From: Protula sp. h YS-2021
Taxonomy: Eukaryota; Annelida; Polychaeta; Sabellida; Serpulidae
DNA: 64,000 nt
Assembly (NCBI GenBank): GCA_949752745.1
Contig: OX457027.1
Coordinates: 85,815,094-85,879,093, forward strand
Direction: 5' to 3'
Positions 1-12,025 of this stretch are shown in pieces. The position numbers and the translations under genes are program-made. Every line of letters begins with the position of its first letter. Within the stretch, counting starts at the first letter, position 1. Below the pieces are notes generated by a model. That model was not told the origin of the DNA. It ran no database searches and saw only the letters and a program-made list of their open reading frames with translations.

Positions 1-109
1 ACATTTACATTTCATCCGACAAGCACTTTCGTTACTATATGCCACATGATGAATGGAACAAGTTTCTTCTGAAATAACCATGCTAAATGGCATTTAAACT
101 ATTGAGTGT

Positions 110-115
110 TTTATT
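110..115 (-). promoter_or_regulatory. polyadenylation signal of the RBM15-like gene
   Basis: Plus-strand TTTATT reads AATAAA on the minus strand, about 20 bases after the TAA stop at 135-137. This implies a very short 3' UTR. Confidence 0.6.
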
Positions 116-134
116 TTATGCATTGTGACAGCAC

Positions 135-2174
135 TTAAACTGCACCCCGAACTACTACCACAACCAGATGGTCATCTTTTGTCGTTTCAATCTCGAGGTT
201 TGGTGCAGGCTTAGTCAAAAACTCGTAACCAAAAGCACACGGGGGGAAAGCATGAAGCACTCCAATATTCTGCTTGTCTTTACTCGGATTTGGTGGTAAT
301 GAAATCACACCTGCTGCCTCCTTTTGCTTGAGATACGAAATAAGATTGCGGAGAGGTCTCTGCTGAATACTACTTTCCGAACTGGTCTCTTCTAAACCTT
401 CATTAGGCCCAGCCATCGCGAGCAAAACAGCAAAACCGTCAGCGCCAGAAGTCGTGACACGTCGACCAACTTCCTCCAACTTGGGCTGGTCAAGTCTGAG
501 ACGTTGTGTTATTTTAAGCATAACCATTTCAGTCGAGGTTTGGTCTCGCATCAGCGTATCCACAAGATGCACATTGCCACTGACAAGATGCATACGAGCT
601 GCAAACGCGCTGTTTTTCAACACTAGAGCACCGCTCCAGACTACGGGTAAAGCCTTTGAAAGATCAGATATATTTGCTACTGTTTGCAAATCGACTGCAG
701 GATTCAAAGTCGTATTTGTGCTGTCATCTGCTCTTTTTATATCTCTGCCGTCTGATTCGGACAATCTTGACTTGTCATTGAAGTTCTTATTTGATCCTCT
801 ATCACTGGGCGACAACGTTCTCATGCGTTTCGAGCGAGACTCTCTCTCACCTTGGTCATGAACACGGCCATCTTGACTTTTGTAGGATCGGTCATCACCA
901 CCAGAATTCCTATTTCGCTTTCGGTCATAGCTGTCACTATAGCGATCGAAATCGCTTTTGTTCGTCCTATGCTGATCATCAGGGTTTCTGTAAACTTCAC
1001 TTTTGTCACGCGTGCAAGAGCTACGATAATCACCGCGTGACGCATATTCGCGGTTCGACTCTTGTTCCGCCATTCCGTACGATGGTTTATCATCCTGCTG
1101 TGCTTCTCTCTGTGATTTAGATGGCATGTGGCTTTCATCTGCGTAATCTACACGAATTCGATGTTCAGTTCCGCTCAAACATGCCCCTTTCATTTCTGTG
1201 CAAGCTGCAGTTGCAGCGTCGACGGAGCCAAATAACACGTATGCATAGCCTTTGCCATGCGGCCACTCGATGCGCTCAATCACACCAAATCGATCAAATT
1301 CCGTTTCGAGAACTTCAGGTCTAACCCATGGGCCCAGGCCACCAACCCATAAACAATTCGTTGGTGTTGGCTTGCCATAGCCAATTTTACATTCAAAAAT
1401 ACCAATGTATCTCCCTGACATATCGCATTTCGCACGGTGTGCCATATCAACGTTGAAATATTTAATAAAAGCATAAGCATTTCCCTTTCCGGGTTGAGGG
1501 GGGCGTTTGATATCAATTTCTTCAATTGTACCGTATCTATCAAATATCCCTCTGAGATCATCTTCTCGAATGTTCACATCTATATTTCCTACGAACAGCG
1601 TCCGTGTGGCGTACTGGTCGTCTTCGGGCGGTATATGGTGAAGATGATGAGGAAATTTTTGATAACTTTGCTCGCGATCCCTTTCACCGTAACTCCCCGT
1701 ACTTGCATACTTTTCACTACGAGAATAGTAATCCCGATCGTTCTGCCGGTACCCCTTAGGCTGGTAATATTCCTTTGAATAACCATTTGGACTCCGCGTT
1801 CGACTTTGTCTTGGATAAACAGCCTCTACACGCACATCGCAATCAAACAGCACAAGGTTTTTACGCGCATACTTTGCTTCTCTGGCACGTTCCGAATCAG
1901 TGAAATTCACAAAAGCTATTCTGTTTTCGGGGTTGTTCACAATTTTCACAGTGAAGTCTCCAAATCTTTCAAATTCCTTGTATATGCCTTCTTTCAACAC
2001 ATGTTGTGGGACTCGTTGATTCAGCCCATTTAAACAAATGGAATAATAGGGTTCCGATGGCTGTCGAACGTCTCCCCGCATATTGTCATATTTATCGTCT
2101 CGCATTCTTTCTTGCGTGTGCCTTCTCAAAAGGCGATCGTAATCGTAGTCTTCGCGAACTCGCTCACGGTGCAT
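135..2174 (-). CDS. RBM15: RBM15/spenito-type RNA-binding protein, three RRMs plus SPOC
   Basis: A 679-residue uninterrupted frame. RRM1 lies near residues 43-120, RRM2 at 190-267 (RNP2 TLFVGNI, RNP1-like AYAFIKYF), RRM3 at 273-346 (LWVGGL, GYAYVLF). A charged Arg/Asp/Ser-rich linker with KRKR-type basic patches follows at 350-490, and a SPOC domain at about 510-662. This order is diagnostic of the split-ends family, and the length fits the short members (RBM15, RBM15B, spenito) rather than SPEN/SHARP. Known family role: nuclear adaptor that brings the m6A methyltransferase complex to RNA and acts in splicing and export. The first ATG is followed directly by the conserved N-terminal region and no better start exists. 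The gene lacks introns in its coding part, as is usual for RBM15. RBM15 versus RBM15B cannot be decided here. Confidence 0.93.
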   Translation of the reverse strand: MHRERVREDYDYDRLLRRHTQERMRDDKYDNMRGDVRQPSEPYYSICLNGLNQRVPQHVLKEGIYKEFERFGDFTVKIVNNPENRIAFVNFTDSERAREAKYARKNLVLFDCDVRVEAVYPRQSRTRSPNGYSKEYYQPKGYRQNDRDYYSRSEKYASTGSYGERDREQSYQKFPHHLHHIPPEDDQYATRTLFVGNIDVNIREDDLRGIFDRYGTIEEIDIKRPPQPGKGNAYAFIKYFNVDMAHRAKCDMSGRYIGIFECKIGYGKPTPTNCLWVGGLGPWVRPEVLETEFDRFGVIERIEWPHGKGYAYVLFGSVDAATAACTEMKGACLSGTEHRIRVDYADESHMPSKSQREAQQDDKPSYGMAEQESNREYASRGDYRSSCTRDKSEVYRNPDDQHRTNKSDFDRYSDSYDRKRNRNSGGDDRSYKSQDGRVHDQGERESRSKRMRTLSPSDRGSNKNFNDKSRLSESDGRDIKRADDSTNTTLNPAVDLQTVANISDLSKALPVVWSGALVLKNSAFAARMHLVSGNVHLVDTLMRDQTSTEMVMLKITQRLRLDQPKLEEVGRRVTTSGADGFAVLLAMAGPNEGLEETSSESSIQQRPLRNLISYLKQKEAAGVISLPPNPSKDKQNIGVLHAFPPCAFGYEFLTKPAPNLEIETTKDDHLVVVVVRGAV

Positions 2175-3150
2175 AATTTAAAGCTTGCCAAGATTGAATG
2201 TATATTTGCTCTTGCGTTTTGCTAACTAATTTTAACATAAAATATATCCACTCCTACGGAAATTCAAAAATTATCGTTCAACGTTGCAAATATTAAGAGG
2301 CTTAATTCAATGAACCCTATGCTTGGAAATTTACATAATTTGGAATGTTTTCTTCCTAATGTTTGCGTCGTTGGCAGCCATTTTCTTCTCACTGGGAAAT
2401 CACTGCGCGGAGAGGCGTGTCTTAACTTTGATATCCTCATATAGTGGGTAATTACCCACAACTAAAATATATTTTAAAAAATAATCAGTTTATTCATTGT
2501 TTCTTTAATTCTATTAGTTTATATTAGGCAAACTGTTGCAGTCCACTCAGAACCTGGAAGGAACTATATACTTTTTACTGAAATGGCTAGAAGCAAAAAA
2601 TGTGCGAGCAAGAGCTGTGGTTAAATTCAGACGGCTGCTTTAAAGAACTGACCTCTGGAAATGTATATTCCTGTTTACTCAGGGCGACATTGGTCAGATG
2701 GCTTTTCTAAAAAAGAAAAAAAAAAGTAAGACACTTAGTAAGCTTGTACGACGCGTTTCTAATTTGAGCATCCTTGTTAAGTCGATCACCGAACGAAAAC
2801 AACCAAGAACTTCAGGACATTAGCACGTAAGAGTTCTTACAGCTTAGATAGCTAACAGAAGGAGCAGAAACCCTTTTCAAAGTAAGATGGCAATAGAATA
2901 TACATGATTTATTTTATTGATTGAGATATCTCGGTGTCGTACTAAAATAATCTAAAAAATAAAAATGTTCTTCATTTTACTCATTAAGGAGAATTACAAA
3001 TATACAGAATAATAAACAGATAAAAAGAAAATATAGGTAAGCAAAATGATATATTATCTTATACTATGTCGAAGTAAGCTGTTAAATACAAGGGAAGGGC
3101 AGTCCTTAATGCAATCAGTGCAGCTAGCTAGGAAAAGGGACATCTTTACT
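2175..3150. other. intergenic, upstream of the RBM15-like gene
   Basis: AT-rich sequence. The first few hundred bases must hold the promoter and 5' UTR of the minus-strand gene, but no clear TATA box or other element was seen. No credible coding region. Confidence 0.5.
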
Positions 3151-3163
3151 GGCAACTGATTGT

Positions 3164-4320
3164 TCATATTTTGAAACAGCTAGCGAAATATAAGGAACTA
3201 CCTGTTGCTTCAATGAAATTAACCAAGCATGGAATCAGGCGTGGAAGGCAGTCACCCATATAGCGGTTACTTTGTCGCGCGGATAGGGGGATTCCTTGTT
3301 CATCTTCATCAGGTGGAATCCACGTCTGCGATAGGGAGGCCAACTGTGAGATCGACACTCGCTGTGCGTGTACTTATTTAGTCTATAGTATCGATGTCGG
3401 CGTGGTCGCATTCTTTAGATAGCAACTTAACAATGGAAGCGAACCCAGCTCTAGAGTATTCCTGATGTGGCTATTCCTTCAAACACGTAGTCCTATATCG
3501 TGTTAGCAGTGCAGCAAACTTGTGAAACAGAGACTCGTTCCGTGCAGAACTTATCTCGGCTAAAGACGTTCGTCATGAGTTTGAATTTGCATCCGGACAC
3601 GTTGCGTCATGCATCTGATGAAGACGTCAAGGTACTTCGTGGCCTGACGTCATGTCAGGGTCGGCAGCTTTAGCCACATCGGGTCTTGGCGCTGCTCCTA
3701 CACCGACTATAACCACATGACATCGTCTCCCGCCTCGTTGATAGTTGTCTACCAAGCATCGTCAAGCCTCTTGCGGATTGCAGATCTTCCCATCCGGTAC
3801 GCGCGTCTATGCCGCCAAAATAAGTGGGATGCTGCATCTGCTATGGATTTGACGTCAATTTCATAGCGGACAATTCTTCGACAACGTCCAAATGATAAGA
3901 CCGTTTCTGTATCTCGCTGCTCGGTCACAGCTGCAAATGAAAGAGGACTTTGTTGTTCTATCGAAGTAGTTTCTCTAGTAAATGGACTGCAGGCAAGGAT
4001 GGAAGAGTTATTGTCGCTTTAAATCGCGCTAGTGGTCACGTTTTTGCCTTCCAAATTTCTACACGTGAAGGTGTCCACGTACCAGTCCAATGATGGCGTG
4101 TTGCATACTCAAACCCTTGCCTACCTTCGCAACATGGGTCCATGATTGCCCAGTGTCAAAAAATGCTGCTAGCAGAAAGGAATTGCAGTTTTCTCAAAGT
4201 CTCACACTGTTATTTCAGACTGCCGGATTCCAGGCGTTGCACAAGTTTGTTGAACCGGACATTATTTCGCTGTTTGATTGTGTTTTCGACTCCATCGTGA
4301 GACGTGCTTAGACTAAGCAC
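3164..4320. other. GC-richer, coding-like but unreadable stretch
   Basis: Base composition is visibly less AT-rich than on either side, and short peptide-like runs appear in several frames on both strands (minus 3164-3358, plus 4090-4311). None gives a recognisable domain or a sustained frame. It is probably a decayed transposon or pseudogene of unknown family. Confidence 0.25.
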
Positions 4321-4746
4321 TTTTTGGCTGTCGTCTTTGGTGGTTTTGCGTTGTGAACAGAATCGCTCTCAAATATTAGAAAGGGGACCCCAAAAGCCGT
4401 TTTTTTTGAATAAGTAGCAATCAAAATAGCACGAATGGAATTGCAGAACACACTTATGCGTAAAGCCTTGCTGTTACAGCACAACCATCCTAGACAGTGT
4501 TAATGATCCAAGCTGCCGACTTAAGCCTCCGAGAAGCGATCTGTGCGGTATCCACATCGCAGATCAAGAAACTGAAGTTGGACAACAAAAACCAAGAAAT
4601 GGGCTGCTCCTTCAAAGCAAAGATAGCAACCAATCAAAGTATCGACCAGAGATTGCACAGCGATCTCGTCCAGACACTTTAAATTCTTGAGAAGAGTTGG
4701 TTTCTCCATTAAGCAAATCAAGAGCAAGTCATAGACGTGTCACAAT

Positions 4747-5150
4747 TCAGTCAGCTGCTGCTACATCTGGAATGTTCAAAATGGACACTCCACATCTCAT
4801 CAATAGAATTTTCAAACTGTCAGGATTTCTTTGGCGTTTGTTGACATTCCAGATCTTTGATGTTTGGTTTACAAATGATTTTGATCGTATTAAATTTTCG
4901 GATTCTCCATTCACGAATTTTCTTGGAGTCATAAATTTTTTCGGAATTTTACTTTTTTTGGAGCGGGCAAAGAATTTTCATCCATTTGCCGCTTTCTCCC
5001 AACTTGATGGTAAGTTGTCCTGTTGGGTGAGTGTCTCCCCACAATTGCAATCGCAGTGAGCAATGTTCACATGTTTAAGCAAAGGCCAATTAAAATTGTT
5101 CTTCCTCTCAAACGCATTACTGCAGATGGGGCAAACAAAGGTAGTATGGT
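4747..5150 (-). pseudogene. C2H2 zinc-finger-like coding fragment
   Basis: Minus-strand reading from about 5150 gives a finger-like peptide FVCPICSNAF followed by HVNIAHCDC. That is the CxxC...HxxxxH spacing of a C2H2 finger, followed by a Cys-rich CDCNC segment and a basic tail. A stop interrupts it near 4985, and a lysine-rich frame continues at 4747-4932 in another phase. The rest of the gene is not visible. It could be a decayed host gene or a transposon-borne finger protein. Confidence 0.35.
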
Positions 5151-5587
5151 TTTGTATTGGCTTAGAAAACGTGTTGTGGTCTTAAAAATAAAGACGTAGT
5201 TTAGAATAACAAAAATCAGGGAAAGCTTCTGATATAAAGCTATCCGGGTGAAATGTACACACTGTTTATTGTACAAGGTTCATGATATGCTACCTTAATT
5301 TTTTAGGCTAGTTTATGTCCAAATAAGATAATCACTTAATGTGTGGTGAAAGGAATATAAATATTTCATTAAGTATACTTGTTAACTGCTTTAGGATATG
5401 AAAAATAAGGCAAAAGTGTGTTAGCAATTCCATACTGTCTGCAGAAATCAGGTGAGTATTATTTGAATTACGTCATTGTCAGCTAATCAGAGAAGGGATG
5501 ACGCCATTTTCCACTCCTCTCAGCATCTGGAGTGCATTAACCATTGTGTGATTGGATCTCAATCGACTGCTATACTACATATCGTCG

Positions 5588-5672
5588 CACTCTGATTAAA
5601 TTATGATTCCGAACAAATTATATCTAAGAATCAGTGGTAATGTTGGTAACAAAATACAGGTTGAAAATCAAT
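5588..5672 (+). repeat. short dispersed repeat, copy 1
   Basis: About 85 bases beginning ctgattaaattatgattcc and ending caggttgaaaatca recur in direct orientation at 6083-6168 with roughly 85% identity by eye. Confidence 0.6.
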
Positions 5673-6082
5673 CAATAATTTAATAATTGTGAAAGGCTTA
5701 ATTGAGATGGTTTTGCTATCTTTTAATATTTTCTTACCTTTTAATATTTTGCAGTTTATTGTCCTGGTATATCTTTACAAAACTTATCAAACACTACTAG
5801 TTACTAATTAAGTAAAGTTCATCACAACTCACAAAACTGGGTACAATGCGCTGCTTTGGTCGGAACGCAAAAACTGTGCACGTTAATATATGTCCTTTCA
5901 AAAGAAAGAAAACTGTTGACTACCACTTGTAATAATTGAGTCATTTATGTAAAAATGGTGGAGAAGTGGAAATTGACATGAAGTGTCAATAAAAAATGAA
6001 GGAATGAAGGTATACAAATACAACTGAAAAATTGCAAGAAGAAACACCAATTATGTTTCGAGTTCTACAAGAAATCGTTACA

Positions 6083-6168
6083 TTCTGACTAAATTATGAT
6101 TCCAAATAAATTATGACTTAGAATTAGTGATAATATTAGTAACAAAATACAGGTTGAAAATCATTTTT
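6083..6168 (+). repeat. short dispersed repeat, copy 2
   Basis: Direct partner of the copy at 5588-5672, about 495 bases downstream. The family is unknown. Confidence 0.6.
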
Positions 6169-6169
6169 G

Positions 6170-9100
6170 ATGAGACTAGATGTGGTGTCACCAGGAGAGA
6201 CTTGCAAATTATCGCTCTTACCTGACAAACGAAAACATTCCCGCAGAGCACTGAACAGAGGACCCCATGATGAAAATCAAGATCACTCACTCAGTATTGT
6301 GACGACTCTTTTCCAAAAACAAAGTCTAACAGAGGAAGAGACGGTGACAATTGAAACGAGGGGCACGATTTGACGAAAGTCAAACCGATAAATACTTTGC
6401 CCAAATTAAAATCTAAAAAACCCTAAAATTTCTATTTGTTTAATTCGAAAAGGATAATTAACTTTTTATAACCATGCATCCTGCTGACCTACATATAAGC
6501 GTGCATTTAACATGCGTGGTTCAGAGCCCCCACCCCCATGCAACCCGCTCTCGAGCGTGTGATTTTTTAAAGACTTTCGAAGCTTCTGTTTTACAGTTCT
6601 ACATTTTGACCGTTATAACTTGAAATTCGATGAGTAGCATTCAAAAACTACATCGAAAACTTTATGGGTTATGTATATAGTATTTTATATATAATGATGC
6701 ATTAAAATGATGAACACAGAAATGCACGCTATTAAATTTAAAGTCTATTATTTTTTATCGTGCTCAGCTGCACACTTGTTCAATTGATCTCGAGCTATAT
6801 TGCATGCACACCCATGTACTTATTTTGAAAACAACCTTAACAATAAATAAAAAATATTGATAGAACTAGTTAACGTCAATGTCTATATACTGCAAAAGTT
6901 TGGTGTTAATCGGACAAGTAGTTTCTGAAGAGATGTGATAACAAAATGGCGGCAAAATACCAAAGCGTATAACTCTTTGCAAGACTCCGTCTTTGGCAAA
7001 ACTATCATTTATATAGATATTAAGCGGTGTTAGAAGCTATAACATGCACCAGCTTCATTTTATTCGAAATGTGAAAGATTTCTTTTTAAATTTCGTTATT
7101 TGATCAAACAAATCATATCGATATGTGAATGATATCTCGAACTTACTGACTTTACTTTTTACTGACCGTTTAATTGTGTGATATAAATTTAACAGGGGAC
7201 TCTGTTTTGTTATTGTCTCATGACACAAATATTGATTCCAGCCGCACACCATCATTTTCATTTTCAACTTTCTTACATAGAAAACTCATTATACTCTATT
7301 CCATTAAGATTCCAGGGTTGTTATTAAAGCTTCAACGCATCCGATAAGATGCTTTTAGATAAGACACAGCGCGTTTTATTCAAGTTGCACGTCCTCGTTC
7401 CTTGATCTTAAGACTTTAGTGGTCAATGGTGTTGGCCAAAAATAGGTTTATCTTTCTGTTTTGTTTCACAAAAATCTTTGATTAGAGTCTTATGGCATAA
7501 CACTCTTTTTGATACGGTTACTGCATTATGTACGAGCCATGCATAGTGTTAGTGCCAAGTTTTGTTGTTGTTCATCTGATGTTCAATAATATTGCACAGG
7601 GTTGCCGGAAGATGAAATATAGTGTCATTATTGCGTCTTGGCGAATTCAACATCTGGTCACTATGACACTGATACAAGGCTTATAATGTTTTTAAAGGGT
7701 ATTTTCGATGTGTATGTGCACTATAATGAACTTGCTATGATTAGAATTATGAATTTCCGCTATATGGCTCATATGTTTATGTTTTGTTGTCGTATCTGTT
7801 ATTGCAGAGTGATTGGCTAATTTTTAAATAAAGTATAAAACACAGATCCACTTTTTAAATTAAAAATAGAGCTTCACAGAAATATCTTAAGTTTATATTT
7901 TGGGGCGCGGTGAAATACACATTATAATGTTAAATTATTTGTTATTTTGGCACTTTAATCCATCTCAACAAACAGCATTTAAACCTTTTGAGCAATCAAC
8001 AGGCCATGTAACGCTTCCGTTTTGCGCACAAATATTTTTATTAAGTTTTGGATAACAAAAAAAAAATGATCCGTTGTAGAATCTGATCTTCCATATTGTG
8101 GTTCGTTTACTTTTATGAGCACTTTGTCATATTTTGTTTTGTCATATACAATTTGAGCTAAAACTGCTATAAGTGTTAAAACATTATACAGTGGTGATTT
8201 TTTGGGTTGAATTTGCTTAGTTTATTTCCTGTTATTTTTAATAGTTCTGTTTACTGTTTCCGTATATATTCTTATATTCACCTTTTCTTAATTTCACTTA
8301 ATATTCGATTATGGTGTATTCCAAAATTTTATTGGTCTTTTTGCTCTTTTGTGATGAAAACTGGCGTTTTCACAATTGTTGTCAAACCGAGGTCCATCTT
8401 TCATAGAGGTTTATAGGGTTGTTCATCCTGCAAGTATGAACATTACCTCTTTATTAGTGCAATTTATTCATTATATGATTAGAATATCATTTGTTTCGAA
8501 ATGGGTAATTAAGTATTATACGTCAACTCTAAACAATCGAATTCAGTGTCTGCTGCATTTTTTCAGCTCTTCAAGGTTGCCATTTCACTTCGCCCTTAGA
8601 GCAGTCTGGGTTAAGGGGCTATGTTTCCTTTCAAAGCTTAATGCTATTCTCAGAACTAAACACGAATATGACTGCCAAAGAAATAGAATTTAATAATGAA
8701 GTAGCCTTTTGAGTACATCGGGAGACATTATGAGTCGAATGGATCAGCCGTGAAATATGATATATTTGCAAGGAGATTGGGACTCAGTAATATATGGACT
8801 AGGGTCGAGTTGTTTTTTATGGTAAAGTTTCCAGTACATCTGTTTACTCCCACCCGTCCATTCAGGCTCAAGATCCTACATTCAAAAGTTCTGCCTTCAA
8901 AATTCGTCCAACTACCGTCAAGTTGATGAGCCAGTTTGGTCATGCCCAAACCGACTACCTTTCGGTCGTTAGAAACTCGGTTTTGTTAAATAAACACCTC
9001 AGAAACGTAAGTGTTTCTTAAACACCATTTTGGACCATTTTAGGACGAATAAAGCATGTAAGTTTAAACAGTCAAAAGGTAAAAAAAACACATTTCACCA

Positions 9101-10590
9101 TTCAAATTTGCCCTGATTTGATTATGTATATTTTGATTGGTAAAATTCATATAATTATTGGTTATTGATGTTGTGAGTAATCCTAGCCTTTAAGTCATGT
9201 CTGAAGAAAAAGAGCCATTTTAAAACTTTCTGAATATTGGAAACATACCTGCTTTTCCAGCCTGTTCCAATAATTGATTGAAAATCCTCAAGTGTAACAC
9301 GACTTAGAAAGTCTGCTAAAATAAGATTTGCCTCACGTTCTTATTATATCAGATGATACACAAATCTATTTCCATTAAAAAATTCTCACAAGCTTTTACT
9401 GATGCTTAATCAATGTAAGTAAAAGTTACAAGAATGTTTGTTGTGTCATTGAAATTGCCCCCAATACACACTTCTTAAGCTATATACTATCTATTAAAGT
9501 TAATATTTAATACATTATTTTTGTATTTTGAAAATCTTTTTTAAATATAACACTCATATGGCATATAACAGTTGTAAAGTATCTCGTGCAGCATAGTTAA
9601 GGGTATTTATTAGGTTCATGCACATCTGAGCATAAAGTTGCAACACTGCGAGAGCTTGTCTTTGCAAGCCTTTGCGTTTCTGGCGTTTCTTGCTGCATTT
9701 GAGGCTTATTCATTAACATGTTTTGCTACTGCAGAGTTATATGCCTCGAAATGCATTTAATTAGAAATTCGCATACATTTTAATTATTGCATTTAGCATA
9801 TTCCACAAGCAACAACTAGTATAATACAATAAAACGCTTAAAGATAGTTTGTTTAAAATTCTCGGCAGTTTTGTTGGAACTCGTGCTCTTCGTTAGTCCT
9901 TCAACGTGCTATAAATGCTGTGTGGTTTTGAATCTTTGGGGAGGGGTATCTTGGAGATGGAAACATAACTAATTGAGGCTGATCTTTTGGTTGGGTTTTG
10001 ATTATTGGCGGCTGCACTACAAAATACAAAACAAAATAAAAATAAACGGATTACAAACCCGCTGGTTTCATTGTGTTAACTGAATGCAAAAATTTCGTTA
10101 TGCTAAATTCATAACACGTTTGATTGAAATTTGTTCACAGCTGTTTCATAATAAGGGTGTTTTATAATCACTGGCATCCTTGAAGATGGAAATGATATTA
10201 GCAATTTACCACTCTGACGAATAACGAATGTAAACCTCTTTCTTACTTTTATTTAAAAATGTGGGATAAAATATTATGTCACTTCACAAGAATGAATCGG
10301 TTTTCGTTACAAGACCAAGCTCCACATACAACAAACTTCTACTCTGGTTTACCTTAATTGCTGGATTGAACGAATATTAACTTGGAAATTCGGTCGAGGG
10401 ACATGAGACATGAGACATGTCTATTGTTTAATTGGCATAAACACAATCAAGAACATAGCAAAAAAATTTGTCACATCGTAATCATAATAATGATTTCATA
10501 AATCAATATTCATTCATAATCATGAAAAGTTAATGCCCTCGGCATCTAGATCCTAACTACGTTTTACGGCTGCCCTCCCCTTTGCAGCAT
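6170..10590. other. AT-rich intergenic DNA without recognised genes
   Basis: Only short frames of low complexity on either strand. No domain, RNA gene, LTR or terminal inverted repeat was recognised. Confidence 0.5.
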
Positions 10591-10616
10591 TTTGCAAAGA
10601 TTTTGCCAAGTTATTA

Positions 10617-11197
10617 TCAGGCATCACAGGTACAGAACCTTGAGAAGGTGGTATGAGAGCTCCAGCTTGCTGATAAGAGTTTTAACATTAACCACCCTAG
10701 ATGTTGCTGAGGCGGACACACCTCTTGTGCTATGCACCTTAAACTTTTTAACATCAACCCAAATGTATACAATTGAGTTTTCATCCAAGAAGCTATAGTT
10801 GTTTTTGACACATACTTATGAGATTTCCTGTTACGATACGACTAACCTTGACTCATTTCCTCTTAATTGGTTCGTTCTAGTGATATATTCTTCCAAATAA
10901 TGTACAACGCAAATTGACTTATCCGGAAATGCTAAGAAAATAAACGGCTTCTGGTTTTGAAGTTTTAAGTAAATCTACAACCATGAACATCATCTTTGGA
11001 GATTTGATATAACCTTTAACATCTGCTAGCTTTGTAATTTCTGACCAGACAAAATTGCGGTTGATAACACAAAGTAATTGCTTTAACGATAAAAGGTTTG
11101 CAGGATGGTATTTAATTAACTGGTTTAATACTGCAATAGCATCCCATATAAAAGTATATCTAGACAAACATGACTTTATGTTAAAGATACCTTGCAT
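10617..11197 (-). pseudogene. DIRS-type tyrosine recombinase remnant
   Basis: Two minus-strand blocks. 11197-10919 reads GIFNIK...YTFIWDA..VLNQL and LLSLKQLLC, the start of the DIRS YR catalytic domain, and ends near DLLKTSKPE. 10811-10617 reads ISKTTIASWMKTQL then SWSSHTTFSRFC. The C-terminal block holds the WSSHTTF...F box that precedes the nucleophile in this family; the residue in the Tyr position is Cys (codon TGT). The active-site Arg/His segment between them is scrambled. Non-functional. Confidence 0.7.
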
Positions 11198-12025
11198 GAA
11201 TTTTGAAGTAAGAGAGTGATTGAAGCAAACCCATCAACATAGATTATGTTACTGATTGGAACTTCTTGCCTGGTGAGATCACTATAACCTATTCCTTATT
11301 AATGCAAATGATAAAAAATCTAAAACAGTCCCGTTTCTCACAATAATTGTCCCATTGGTTGAGAAACGTCCTGTACTATTACCTAGTTGACTTCCTGCAG
11401 GAATGCGTGATGATCTTTCGAGTTTGTCATGAAATGCATGGATTTTGAAGTGTGAACCTGATATCTTCGTCACGATGAATTTTGCTGTGATGTTCTCGGC
11501 GTTCTGCGCGACTGAATTGAGTACCACCTTCCCTTTCGAAAAGGATATGGATAATCAATTAGTATGTTTATTAACTTAGAAAGCCAATATTAACTGGTCC
11601 AAAAGGGGACTACTAATACAAGATCGCACTGGTCCTGTTATACCGTTTGCAAAACTCTACCGATAATGGAGAATGATGGAAATGCGTATGAATTTACCGT
11701 ATTCCAATCAAAACTAAATGCGTCATAAACAGAAGCAATTGGATCGGAGTGCCATGAAGCATATCTTTCTAATTTCTTACGGATTCTTGAAGCGAGAAGA
11801 TTAAAATCTAAATTCGTTTTGATTTTACGAAACTGAAAGTCAATCAGCGACCACTCTATGTTTTTAACCTCTGGATAAAGAAGGAAATAATATCAATATC
11901 CTTTTTGTAGCCTATAACCAAATGTTTTTTTTGTGATTTGGTGACAGCATTGAAGTTCCCCCTTGATTTTTAAACAATAAACAGTGGTTGAGTTGTCTTA
12001 GAAAATCTTCAAAACCACGTTATTT

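Noticed and set aside
454..2033. Open frames on the plus strand and in other phases across the RBM15-like gene
   Set aside because: All lie opposite or out of phase with a long gene of clear domain content; they are shadows.
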